From CAVSUR01 sp052143655 (GTDB lineage Bacteria; Actinomycetota; Actinomycetes; Streptosporangiales; Streptosporangiaceae): a stretch of 6,578 nucleotides of DNA. The stretch's first letter is position 1. Each line of letters begins with the position of its first letter. The stretch is taken from positions 1-6,578 of the forward strand of contig JBKQSL010000223.1 in assembly GCA_052143655.1 (NCBI GenBank), given 5' to 3'. Below, piece by piece: positions 1 to 4,978 of this stretch. The notes under the pieces are model-generated. The model ran no database searches. It was not told where the DNA came from and worked only from the letters and a program-made list of their open reading frames with translations. A program made the translations under genes and the position numbers.

Positions 1-26
1 AGGATGGCCGCGGCGGCTGGCGTCAT
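1..26 (-). CDS. Start of a leftward gene (first 8 codons only)
   Basis: An ATG at 26-24 on the minus strand opens a frame reading MTPAAAAI that leaves the window at its left edge. A TAGGAT hexamer, the classic actinobacterial -10 form, ends six bases before this ATG. That spacing would give a leaderless or nearly leaderless mRNA, which is common in actinobacteria. No Shine-Dalgarno sequence is properly spaced; the GGGGG just before ATG is too close. Too little of the protein is present to assign a family. The Ala-rich start could be a signal peptide or simply a high-GC N-terminus. The call depends mainly on the -10 box and could be wrong. Confidence 0.35.
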
Positions 27-32
27 GCCCCC

Positions 33-38
33 ATCCTA
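33..38 (-). promoter_or_regulatory. Possible -10 element TAGGAT for the leftward gene
   Basis: The minus strand reads TAGGAT at 38-33, matching the actinobacterial TAnnnT -10 consensus, with the ATG six bases further on. I see no good TTGACA-like -35 at 16-18 bases; the best candidate there (TGCGAA) is weak. The surrounding AT-rich stretch (about 44-80) contrasts with the GC-rich neighbourhood and fits a promoter region. Confidence 0.35.
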
Positions 39-79
39 CCGCAAGTTTAACAGTTTTCGCATAACAAGGGCATTAAGGA

Positions 80-105
80 AACCGCAGGCCAGGCGGCCTG
101 CGGTT
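80..105 (-). terminator. Terminator-like hairpin, 11-bp stem, 4-base loop
   Basis: AACCGCAGGCC (80-90) and GGCCTGCGGTT (95-105) pair perfectly around the loop AGGC. On the minus strand the hairpin starts three bases after the stop codon of the GNAT remnant (109-111) and is followed by a T-rich TCCTTAAT stretch, so it is best read as a terminator for that leftward gene. It would also insulate the leftward gene start at 26 from upstream transcription. Confidence 0.6.
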
Positions 106-108
106 CAC

Positions 109-231
109 CTACTGCCGGAGGTCTGAGTCTTCCCGTAGCGTCCCTTCACGCACGAACCCGATCTTCTCCAGGACGCGGGCAGATGCCGCGTTGCGCGTAT
201 CAGTCTCGGCCTGGACTCGATGGCTTGACAT
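109..231 (-). pseudogene. GNAT (RimJ/RimL-type) acetyltransferase remnant
   Basis: The minus strand encodes about 40 residues, MSSHRVQAETDTRN followed by AASARVLEKIGFVREGTLRE and a stop at 111-109. The segment HRVQAETDTRNAAS plus RVLEKIGFVREG is the highly conserved C-terminal part of RimJ/RimL-like GNAT N-acetyltransferases, with the Asn and the helix that contact acetyl-CoA. These enzymes transfer acetyl from acetyl-CoA to amines or protein N-termini and are usually 170-200 residues long. The acetyl-CoA pyrophosphate-binding loop (Q/R-x-x-G-x-G/A) and everything before it are missing. Similarity stops at about 222, where a long inverted repeat begins. The C-terminus after REGTLRED also departs from the usual form. 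This is a fragment, almost certainly inactive. Family assignment is confident; the original substrate cannot be known. Confidence 0.75.
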
Positions 232-330
232 GGGGCGGAGGGCCTTAGCCTGTCCGGGCTACGGGCCGGTCCTGGACCTGCCCGCTAGCAGGCACGACGT
301 GGCCCTCCGCGAGGGTCCCATGTCAAGCCA
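221..330. repeat. 110-bp inverted-repeat unit (MITE-like) abutting the GNAT remnant
   Basis: The left arm (221-244) begins TGGCTTGACATGGG and ends GCGGAGGGCC. The right arm (301-330) is its reverse complement with six extra bases (GAGGGT in the written strand) between the two blocks, so 24 of 24 left-arm bases are matched in two blocks of 14 and 10. The 56-base centre contains a smaller dyad, TGCCCGCTAGCAGGCA (279-294), and no ORF. The left arm starts at the point where GNAT similarity is lost, which suits insertion of a small non-autonomous element. No target-site duplication is obvious around the arms. A large stem-loop with a transcript-level role is an alternative. I do not recognise the terminal sequence. 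Confidence 0.5.
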
Positions 331-594
331 GGTGTCGGCCGTCGCTATGACCACTTGAATCCAAGCACTAACTCCGAGACTGAGACGGTGACTGTGAACC
401 GCTCCGGATCCGCCGGAACAGCGACCCCGGCCGCCGCCCCGCCCCCGGCAATCACCCGCAAACCCGGCCCGTTCACTCCGCACGCCTTCCCCGAAGCTGA
501 GAAATCAAGGTAACGCCTAGCAAACCGGGCCAGACCTTCAAGATCAAGCAGCCACGCCGGACGCACAAAACAGCAGGTCAAAGGCCAGAAAGGC
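331..594. other. No convincing gene; weak short frames only
   Basis: This stretch separates the inverted-repeat unit from the istB remnant. A 41-codon forward frame (388-513, GTG start, reading VTVNRSGSAGTATP and on to a TAA) has fairly GC-rich third positions but no ribosome binding site and no family I recognise. The minus strand has an overlapping frame at 345-581 with poorer codon use. Either could be debris of the IS21 element or of the sequence it entered. Confidence 0.4.
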
Positions 595-756
595 GATCAG
601 GAACGTGAGCCAGTCCCAGTTGAATGGCTCGGCCCCATGCACGACCAGCTGCTGGCCCAGTCCGCCGTCGACCGGCTCACCTCCACCTGCCACGAGCTCG
701 TCATCGAAGGCGACTCCTACCGCAAGCGCCAGCGCCCCAGCCGCCACCCGGCTTGA
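595..756 (+). pseudogene. istB: IS21-family istB (ATPase helper) 3' remnant
   Basis: In the frame starting at 601 the sequence reads EREPVPVEWLGPM, then HDQLLAQSAVDRLTSTCHEL, then VIEGDSYRKRQRPS and a TGA at 754-756. This matches the C-terminal end of actinobacterial IstB proteins, typically of the form SNREP-EWL, DPLLAQSA-DRL and ELVxEGxSYRxRQKP. IstB is the AAA+ ATPase that works with the IstA DDE transposase in IS21-family transposition. About 50 of the usual 250 or so residues remain; the Walker A and B motifs and the whole of istA are absent. The CCAGTCCCAGTT at 610-621 looks like a small tandem duplication inside the otherwise conserved REP-EWL motif. Above 595 the similarity ends. This is a dead fragment; the downstream IS-end repeats support the call. 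Confidence 0.8.
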
Positions 757-799
757 CGGACCCCGCCAAACACCCCAAGATGGCACAGCAGCCGCAAGG

Positions 800-845
800 T
801 GGTCCCTAGGTCGTGGCAACGCCCTGGTCCCATGGTCCTGGCAAA
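800..845 (+). repeat. Two 21-bp direct repeats, likely IS21 right-end transposase sites
   Basis: TGGTCCCTAGGTCGTGGCAAC-type units lie at 800-820 and 825-845, in register every 25 bases and differing at four or five positions. They sit 44 bases after the istB stop. IS21-family elements characteristically carry several copies of a repeated sequence near each end, where the transposase binds, and the position here fits. They are therefore read as the remaining right-end sites of the same element as the istB fragment. The outer IS boundary is not clear. Confidence 0.55.
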
Positions 846-900
846 TCCCGCAAAGACCTCATCACCCGCATCAGCGCGCCCCCGCCTCGGCTGAAAGAAA

Positions 901-931
901 CCCTAGGGCCGTAACTAGGGGCCGACCCTAG
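901..931. repeat. Cluster of three CCCTAG hexamers
   Basis: CCCTAGGG (901-908, a perfect palindrome) is followed by CTAGGG (915-920) and CCCTAG (926-931), the last two forming an inverted repeat around GCCGA. The cluster lies between the IS21-type repeats and the start of the repeat-protein locus. It could belong to the outer IS21 end or be a protein-binding site upstream of the next genes. No function can be assigned. Confidence 0.3.
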
Positions 932-1013
932 CGACACGACTTCAGCGCCCGGCCGAGGATGAGTTTAAGAAAAAGGCGGGGCGGAGTTCGGCCCTGAGAT
1001 GTGGAGGTTGCGA

Positions 1014-1215
1014 ATGTCGGATTCATTCAATATGCCTAACTGGGGCAGCATCAGCGCTGGTGCTGGGCCAATACCGATTTAGGTTCACGTGGGGGGAGGT
1101 CCTGGGGCCCAGTGGCCGCAGGCAGCGCCCCCAAAGCAGCGGTGCCCACCTCATTACCGCGAACTACGAAATGGACCTGGACGGCAGTACCTCAACCAAT
1201 GTCTTTCAGGCTTAA
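1014..1215 (+). pseudogene. Short ORF with strong RBS, apparently frameshifted
   Basis: GGAGGT (1003-1008) lies five bases before an ATG at 1014, which is the best initiation signal in the left half of the window. The frame reads MSDSFNMPNWGSISAGAGP and stops after 22 codons at TAG 1080-1082. In the frame one base further on, 1081-1215 is open and ends GAHLITANYEMDLDGSTST plus NVFQA and a TAA at 1213-1215, with codon use typical of real genes. One extra base between about 1065 and 1080 would join both parts into a protein of about 66 residues ending 23 bases before the repeat-protein start. I do not recognise the family. Alternatives: a genuine 22-residue peptide, or a leader ORF. Its closeness to the repeat-protein gene suggests they were co-transcribed. 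Confidence 0.4.
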
Positions 1216-1238
1216 TTGCCTGGAGAGGAAAAAGACAG

Positions 1239-2417
1239 ATGACTAGCAACGGCGTTTTTGTCAGTGATACTGAAAACGTACCCGCCGTTAGTGCCACTGG
1301 CGAGGCTAACGCAGATGGGGTGGACGCCAGCAGCACCGACGGCATTGGCGTCTTCGCCACCAGCGCGGAAGGCCCAGGGATCTTGGCCTCCAGCAGCAAC
1401 GGCCCCGCCGGTCTCATCGCCAACAACGAGGGCACCGGCCAGGGCGTCATCGCCTCGAGCCTCCAGGGAATCGGCCTGTGGGCGGTTAGCGGAGAAGGGC
1501 CCGAGACGCCACCTGCCGTACAAGCTGCGATCGCTACACAGAGCTTGGGCAGTTCTTCCGTCGGCGTCTTCGCCACCACCACCGATGGCGTCGCCGTCAG
1601 CGCCAGCGACGAGGGCAGCGGCACCGGCATCCAAGCCAGCAGCCTCGGCGGTACCGGCATCATCGCCCAGACCGGCACCGGCGGGGTCTGCGTGCACGCG
1701 GTTAGCGCACCCGCCGTCGCGGCCACGCTTCCCACCGGCACCACGGGCATCCTCGCCCAAACCGGCATCGACGCCCAAACCGGCGCCGACGGGGTCTGCG
1801 TGCACGCGGTTGGCGGAGGTCAGGCCCCCACGACCCCTCCCACCGGCGCCAACGGCTCACCACCTACGATTTTTGTCGAGGGCGTTTCTGACGTCGGTAT
1901 CTACGTCGAAGGCGGTTCTGCCGCTGGTATCCAAACCGTCACCGGGAACGGCACCGGCATCATCGCCGTCGACGCGTTCAATGGCACTGGCGTCGACGGG
2001 AGCAGCTTGACCGGCACCGGCGTCGGCGGTAGCTCACCTTTGGGCACCGCGGTCTCCGGTACCAGCAGCGGAGAAAGCGTCCCCGACGGCGGAAGCGGCA
2101 CCGGCGTCTCCGGTCTCAGCGAGAGCGGGGTCGGCGTAAAAGCGACGGCGACCACCGCGGCGGGTGTCGCACTGCAGGTGAGCGGGAGGGTGGAAGTTCA
2201 GGGCAACTCGGTCGGCTCGGTGACGATGGCCGCAGGGACGACGACGTTGAAAGTGACCAACGCTGCCGCGACCGCAAAAAGTCTCATCTTCCTGACGCCA
2301 CTCGAAAACCCGCAGGCGTTCTTGTGGATCGGCGCACGTAATGCAAGGAACTTTAGGATTGACGCGAGCAAGGTGTTGCCGACCAAGGTAACCATCGTGT
2401 TCTTGATCATTAATTAG
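1239..2417 (+). CDS. Decapeptide-repeat (xGxGVxAxSx) protein with conserved-looking C-terminal domain
   Basis: This is a 392-residue protein. The ATG at 1239 is chosen because GAGAGG (1223-1228) lies ten bases upstream; the frame extends back to 1089 but that part has poor codon use. Residues about 25-310 consist of roughly 20 degenerate ten-residue repeats, for example DGIGVFATSA, EGPGILASSS, NGTGVDGSSL and TGTGVGGSSP. Gly at positions 2 and 4 and a hydrophobic residue at 5 suggest a beta-solenoid or fibre. A 36-residue unit (GGVCVHAV at 148-155, DGVCVHAV at 184-191) is duplicated. From ALQVSGRVEV (311-320) to the end, the sequence resembles the C-terminal domain shared by many actinobacterial Gly-rich repeat proteins that finish in FxV(L/I)N; here it ends VTIVFLIIN. 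There is no signal peptide, membrane segment or sortase motif. Function is unknown; a structural, adhesive or tail-fibre-like role is only a guess. Confidence 0.85.
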   Translation: MTSNGVFVSDTENVPAVSATGEANADGVDASSTDGIGVFATSAEGPGILASSSNGPAGLIANNEGTGQGVIASSLQGIGLWAVSGEGPETPPAVQAAIATQSLGSSSVGVFATTTDGVAVSASDEGSGTGIQASSLGGTGIIAQTGTGGVCVHAVSAPAVAATLPTGTTGILAQTGIDAQTGADGVCVHAVGGGQAPTTPPTGANGSPPTIFVEGVSDVGIYVEGGSAAGIQTVTGNGTGIIAVDAFNGTGVDGSSLTGTGVGGSSPLGTAVSGTSSGESVPDGGSGTGVSGLSESGVGVKATATTAAGVALQVSGRVEVQGNSVGSVTMAAGTTTLKVTNAAATAKSLIFLTPLENPQAFLWIGARNARNFRIDASKVLPTKVTIVFLIIN

Positions 2418-2428
2418 GAGGGTGGCAA

Positions 2429-2466
2429 GTAAGCATTCAGCTCTCGGCCTGCGGTCTGGCTGAATG
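2429..2466 (+). mobile_element. Probable IS66-family left terminus
   Basis: GTAAGC at 2429-2434 matches the conserved GTAA(GC) outer end of IS66-family elements and lies 12 bases after the stop of the repeat-protein gene. CATTCAGC (2434-2441) is repeated inverted as GCTGAATG (2459-2466), giving an 8-bp stem with a 17-base loop that could also act as a terminator for the upstream gene. The transposase gene begins about 100 bases further on. The right terminus is absent because the element is truncated at 3120. Confidence 0.5.
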
Positions 2467-2567
2467 TTCGTGACGTTGTGTGATGCCCTGGCTGCGTGGC
2501 GAACTTTCCATTGCCGGCCCAGCGTGTCGTGTTGATTACTGAGGGCCGGCTCTGATCATGGTGGCTT

Positions 2568-3120
2568 GTGACCGTTCTGCCACCGCCTGCACCAGGTTGC
2601 GTCTCGTGCGCTGCCCGGGACGCGGTGCTCGCCGAGCAGGCCCGGATGCTGGAGGAGCAGGCTGCGGCGATCGGGGAGCTGCGGGCCGACGTGGTGGCGC
2701 TGGCAGCGGAAGTGCGGGAGCTGCGGCGTCGGCTGGGCCGTAACAGCGGCAACTCCTCGATGGCCCCGTCGGCCGATGACCTGCCCGGCCGCAAGCCCCC
2801 GGAGCCGAAGCCGAAGCGGAGCGGCGGGCGCAAGCCGGGCGGGCAGCCGGGCTCGCCGGGCTCGCACCTGGCCTGGAGCGATCAGCCCGACGACACCGTG
2901 CCGCATTTCCCGGAGGGGTCGTGCGCGTGCGGAGCGGACCTGGCCGCCGCCGCTGACCTGGGCGTCGCCGCCAGCCACCAGCAGGTCGGCATCCCGCTGG
3001 CCGCCGCGCAGGTCATTCAGCACGACCTGCACGAGGTGGCGTGCAGCGGCTGCGGCCGGGTGCACCGGGGCGGCCGCCCCGGCCGGGACCGGCGCCGCGG
3101 GGACGGTCACCTACGGCCTG
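2568..3120 (+). pseudogene. IS66-family transposase (TnpC-like), N-terminal third, truncated
   Basis: From the GTG at 2568 the frame encodes an N-terminal coiled coil (residues 19-56, AEQARMLEEQ and repeated Leu/Ala/Glu), the IS66 signature LGRNSGNSSMAPSAD (55-69), a basic RSGGRKPGGQPG segment (84-95), and a zinc-binding region with CACG (119-122) and CSGCGRVH (159-166). These are the DNA-binding and zinc-finger parts of IS66 transposases; the DDE catalytic core is missing. After VH the family normally reads TAARPAGTGAAGTVTYGL; that sequence appears one frame over, so a C has been added in CCCC 3077-3080. Similarity ends at the GGCCTG of 3115-3120. Intact relatives have about 450-520 residues. 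The long open frame running on to 3797 is fortuitous: beyond 3120 it crosses a tRNA fragment and the antisense of another gene. Not functional. Confidence 0.85.
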
Positions 3121-3146
3121 TAATGCCGACATCGGCATTACAGGCC
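3115..3146. repeat. 32-bp near-perfect inverted repeat at the IS66 break
   Basis: GGCCTGTAATGCCGA (3115-3129) and TCGGCATTACAGGCC (3132-3146) pair over all 15 positions around a CA spacer. The left six bases are still IS66 coding sequence (Gly-Leu), and the right end directly touches the tRNA-Thr fragment. A two-base loop is too tight for an ideal RNA hairpin, so a DNA site for a dimeric protein, a recombination product or a cruciform is as likely as a terminator. There is no T-tract on either side. Confidence 0.7.
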
Positions 3147-3191
3147 TTGGTAAGGAAAAGGTCTACGGTTCGATTCCGTAACGGGGCTCCA
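3147..3191 (+). tRNA. tRNA-Thr(GGT) 3' half, partial (probable att scar)
   Basis: The fragment begins in the anticodon loop (TTGGTAA, anticodon GGT at 3149-3151), continues with the 3' anticodon strand GGAAA, a variable loop AGGTC, a T-stem TACGG/CCGTA (3164-3168 with 3176-3180) around the loop TTCGATT, the acceptor 3' strand ACGGGGC, a discriminator T and an encoded CCA (3189-3191). The 5' acceptor strand, the D-arm and the 5' anticodon strand (expected TTTCC) are missing; AGGCC of the inverted repeat is there instead. It cannot fold into a tRNA. The 3' half of a tRNA gene is the usual attB for tyrosine integrases, so this is best explained as the att copy left at the distal end of an integrated element. 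Identity as Thr rests on the GGT anticodon and overall similarity. Confidence 0.75.
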
Positions 3192-3648
3192 CAAAGTAGC
3201 AGGTCAGACGGTTCTTCTGATCAGTCTGAGATGGCTTCAAGATCACCTGACCGTGAGTTGACCGTCGTTCTGGGCGTAGAGAGTTGGCACTCAGCCGCAC
3301 GGACTGACTCTCGATGGCATGCCGGTCCGGCGCGGCGAAGGCTCTTGTTGAACGGCCGGGGTCGTGCCTGCCGCGGGCACAGGCTTCGCCCGGCCCCTCG
3401 GGTCAATCCGGTCATCCCGAACGCCCAGCGGAACGTCCGGCCCGCCGTATCGTCTTGTTCCCTATGTCGTGGTTGCCGTGAGCACAGCGACCTGCGATCA
3501 CCTCGCAGACCTGGATCTGTGGTGGCGTTCCGGCGCGGCGAACGGCGCTGGGCGCGGGCAAGGCTGGCCGGGCGCCGTGCGGTGCGGGCGCGGGGCCGGC
3601 CGGGATCTGCGCCGGTCCCGGCGTCATGTCCGGCTCCGGCCGGGATGG
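3192..3648. other. Intergenic, no convincing gene
   Basis: Both strands have long open frames here, as expected in GC-rich DNA, but their products are Arg/Pro-rich with no recognisable motif or ribosome binding site. Just after the tRNA fragment there are overlapping dyads: GGTCAG/CTGACC (3202-3207, 3247-3252), TCAGAC/GTCTGA (3204-3209, 3224-3229) and the palindrome CTGATCAG (3217-3224). Near the right end CGCCGG/CCGGCG (3610-3623) forms a tight hairpin about 25 bases past the stop of the leftward gene and might help terminate it. Confidence 0.5.
3610..3623 (-). terminator. GC hairpin downstream of the membrane-protein gene (weak)
   Basis: CGCCGG (3610-3615) and CCGGCG (3618-3623) pair around TC, 25 bases beyond the TGA of the leftward gene. 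There is no T-tract, and the two-base loop is short. Many actinobacterial terminators lack the T-run, so the role is possible but unproven. Confidence 0.25.
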
Positions 3649-4938
3649 TCACTGGCCGGGGGGCGCCACGAGCCGGGCTGTGGCGAGCCGCGCGAGCGGG
3701 ATTAGGACATCGGCCCGCGCGGATCGTGGCAGGCCGTGAAGGTCCAGCCGCACGGTCGCCGGGCCAGCCAGCACGACGAGCGTGCGGTCGCCGCTGAGCA
3801 GCCACGCCTGCTCGCCGATCCCGGGCACGGCCCGGCCGAAGAGCCGGGCTACGGCCCGGTCGGCCGCATGGCGTTTGCGGATCGCGAGGCTGAGATCGGC
3901 GCCGCCGCCCCGGAACCGGGCCGCCTGCCCGCCTGTGCCCGGGCCGGTGACCGTTTCCATCGGCCAGCCGAGTACCTCACTGACCTCGGCCCGCGACAAC
4001 TCAGCCGTCCCGGCTACGGTCACGCGGTCCGCGGCCGATGCCGCCACCGCGGCCGGGGGTCCTTTCTGCCGCACTCCCCGCCGGGCCGACGCTTCCTGGA
4101 TGAGCTGGACCGCGACGCATGAGTCGGGGACATCAGCCAGCCCGATCACCTGGCCCGTTTTCCATCCGCTGGCATTGAGCTCGATCTGGTAGGGCCGCAC
4201 GCGGACGGAGCGAATGTCGCGCCAGGCGGTCCGCTCGGAGCCGCCGGCCCACGCGATCTCATCCTGGGACACCGAAAGGCCGCCGAATGACACCGGCGCT
4301 CCGGTGTCATAACGCTCGATGGCCGCCGGGAGCCGCATCGCCACGGTCACCTCGTCGACGTCCCGCTCTAGCTGGCCGACCGCGCCGCCGTACCCGCTGC
4401 CCGCCGTGATCACGGTGCCGTCGGTCCCGGCCACATGCACCGCCGACAGGCGGGGCTCGGTGTCTTCCGAGCCAGCCGAATACTCCTTCAGCACATGGCG
4501 CAGCAGGTCCCAGGGGATCACCCTCGGAGCGGCTTCCCCCTCAATCACCTGCGCGATCCCGCCCTCATACAGGAAGATCCAGTCAGCCTTCTCCCGTGGT
4601 GCCGTCTTGATCAGCGCAGCGCCGAGAGCGACCAGGACGCCGGCGGCGCCGAGCACAGCTGCCCGGGCCATCCCCTGGGCGGCCCCGGCGAAGGCAAGGC
4701 CGGGGAGTAACCCGACCCCGATCAGGAAAATGCCCCAGCCTGTCCGCCTGGAGCCGCGGGCCGCCCGGCAGGAGCGGCGGTACGCACCCAGCTCGCGGGC
4801 CTGCCCGAGATCGCGCGCCTGCGCATCGACCTGCCACTGCTCCCGTGGGAGATTCACCGCAGCCACGACCCGTCCCCGCTGCCCGCTTACAATGCCAGCC
4901 CGCGCGAGCGCCGGCTCACCGGGCCATCCGCCCGGCAC
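3649..4938 (-). CDS. Two-TM membrane protein with DUF6585-like (PH-type) segments
   Basis: This protein has up to 429 residues and a TGA stop at 3651-3649. A short charged N-terminus is followed by two membrane helices (about 67-88, GIFLIGVGLLPGLAFAG; about 92-110, AAVLGAAGVLVALGAALI). Next come two similar soluble segments: 118-210 (DWIFLYEGGIAQV, then IPWDLLRHV and RLPAAIERY) and 216-282 (VSFGGLSVSQDEIAW, then TAWRDIRSVRVRPYQIEL). The pattern of exposed strand, Gly, then W-x-x-(I/L)-x-x-V is that of bacterial PH-like DUF6585 proteins. Residues 305-425 form a further domain (VPGIGEQAWLLSGDRTLVVL, then ARADVLIPLARLATARL) seen at the end of actinobacterial membrane proteins of unknown role. 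The start is uncertain: GTG 4938 gives the full length, but GTG 4866 or 4857, after GGGGACGG, would remove 24 or 27 residues. Codon use is normal and no frame breaks are seen. It lies just downstream of a degraded IS110 copy on the same strand, so its native promoter may be lost. Confidence 0.8.
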   Translation of the reverse strand: MPGGWPGEPALARAGIVSGQRGRVVAAVNLPREQWQVDAQARDLGQARELGAYRRSCRAARGSRRTGWGIFLIGVGLLPGLAFAGAAQGMARAAVLGAAGVLVALGAALIKTAPREKADWIFLYEGGIAQVIEGEAAPRVIPWDLLRHVLKEYSAGSEDTEPRLSAVHVAGTDGTVITAGSGYGGAVGQLERDVDEVTVAMRLPAAIERYDTGAPVSFGGLSVSQDEIAWAGGSERTAWRDIRSVRVRPYQIELNASGWKTGQVIGLADVPDSCVAVQLIQEASARRGVRQKGPPAAVAASAADRVTVAGTAELSRAEVSEVLGWPMETVTGPGTGGQAARFRGGGADLSLAIRKRHAADRAVARLFGRAVPGIGEQAWLLSGDRTLVVLAGPATVRLDLHGLPRSARADVLIPLARLATARLVAPPGQ

Positions 4939-4947
4939 GCCGAAGGT

Positions 4948-4978
4948 CCGCCGCTCACTCAGAAAACCCGCCGCTCAC
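4948..4978. repeat. 11-bp direct repeat, period 20
   Basis: CCGCCGCTCAC occurs at 4948-4958 and again at 4968-4978, between the membrane-protein start and the end of IS110 similarity. It may be a footprint of the rearrangement that removed the IS110 3' end, or simple slippage. Confidence 0.45.

Noticed and set aside
225..251. TTGACA at 225-230 as a -35 with TAGCCT downstream
   Set aside because: The spacer is only 15 bases, and the hexamer is part of the inverted-repeat arm.
388..513. 41-codon forward ORF with GTG start
   Set aside because: Codon use is acceptable, but there is no ribosome binding site or recognised family; kept only as a note on that stretch.
544..819. Minus-strand frame ending in a hydrophobic LTFLIAFLAFDLLF stretch
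   Set aside because: Looks like a membrane segment but is the antisense of the istB remnant and has no start signal.
1154..1805. Minus-strand open frames of about 200 codons opposite the repeat protein
   Set aside because: Open only because the forward repeats are periodic and GC-rich; their repeats mirror those of the real gene.
3115..3191. Complete tRNA using the palindrome as its anticodon arm
   Set aside because: The dyad has a two-base loop and cannot give a seven-base anticodon loop; there is no D-arm or 5' acceptor strand (GCCCCGT expected).
3221..3805. Long minus-strand open frame, 194 codons
   Set aside because: Arg/Pro/Ala-rich, no ribosome binding site or motif, overlaps the real membrane-protein gene in another frame.
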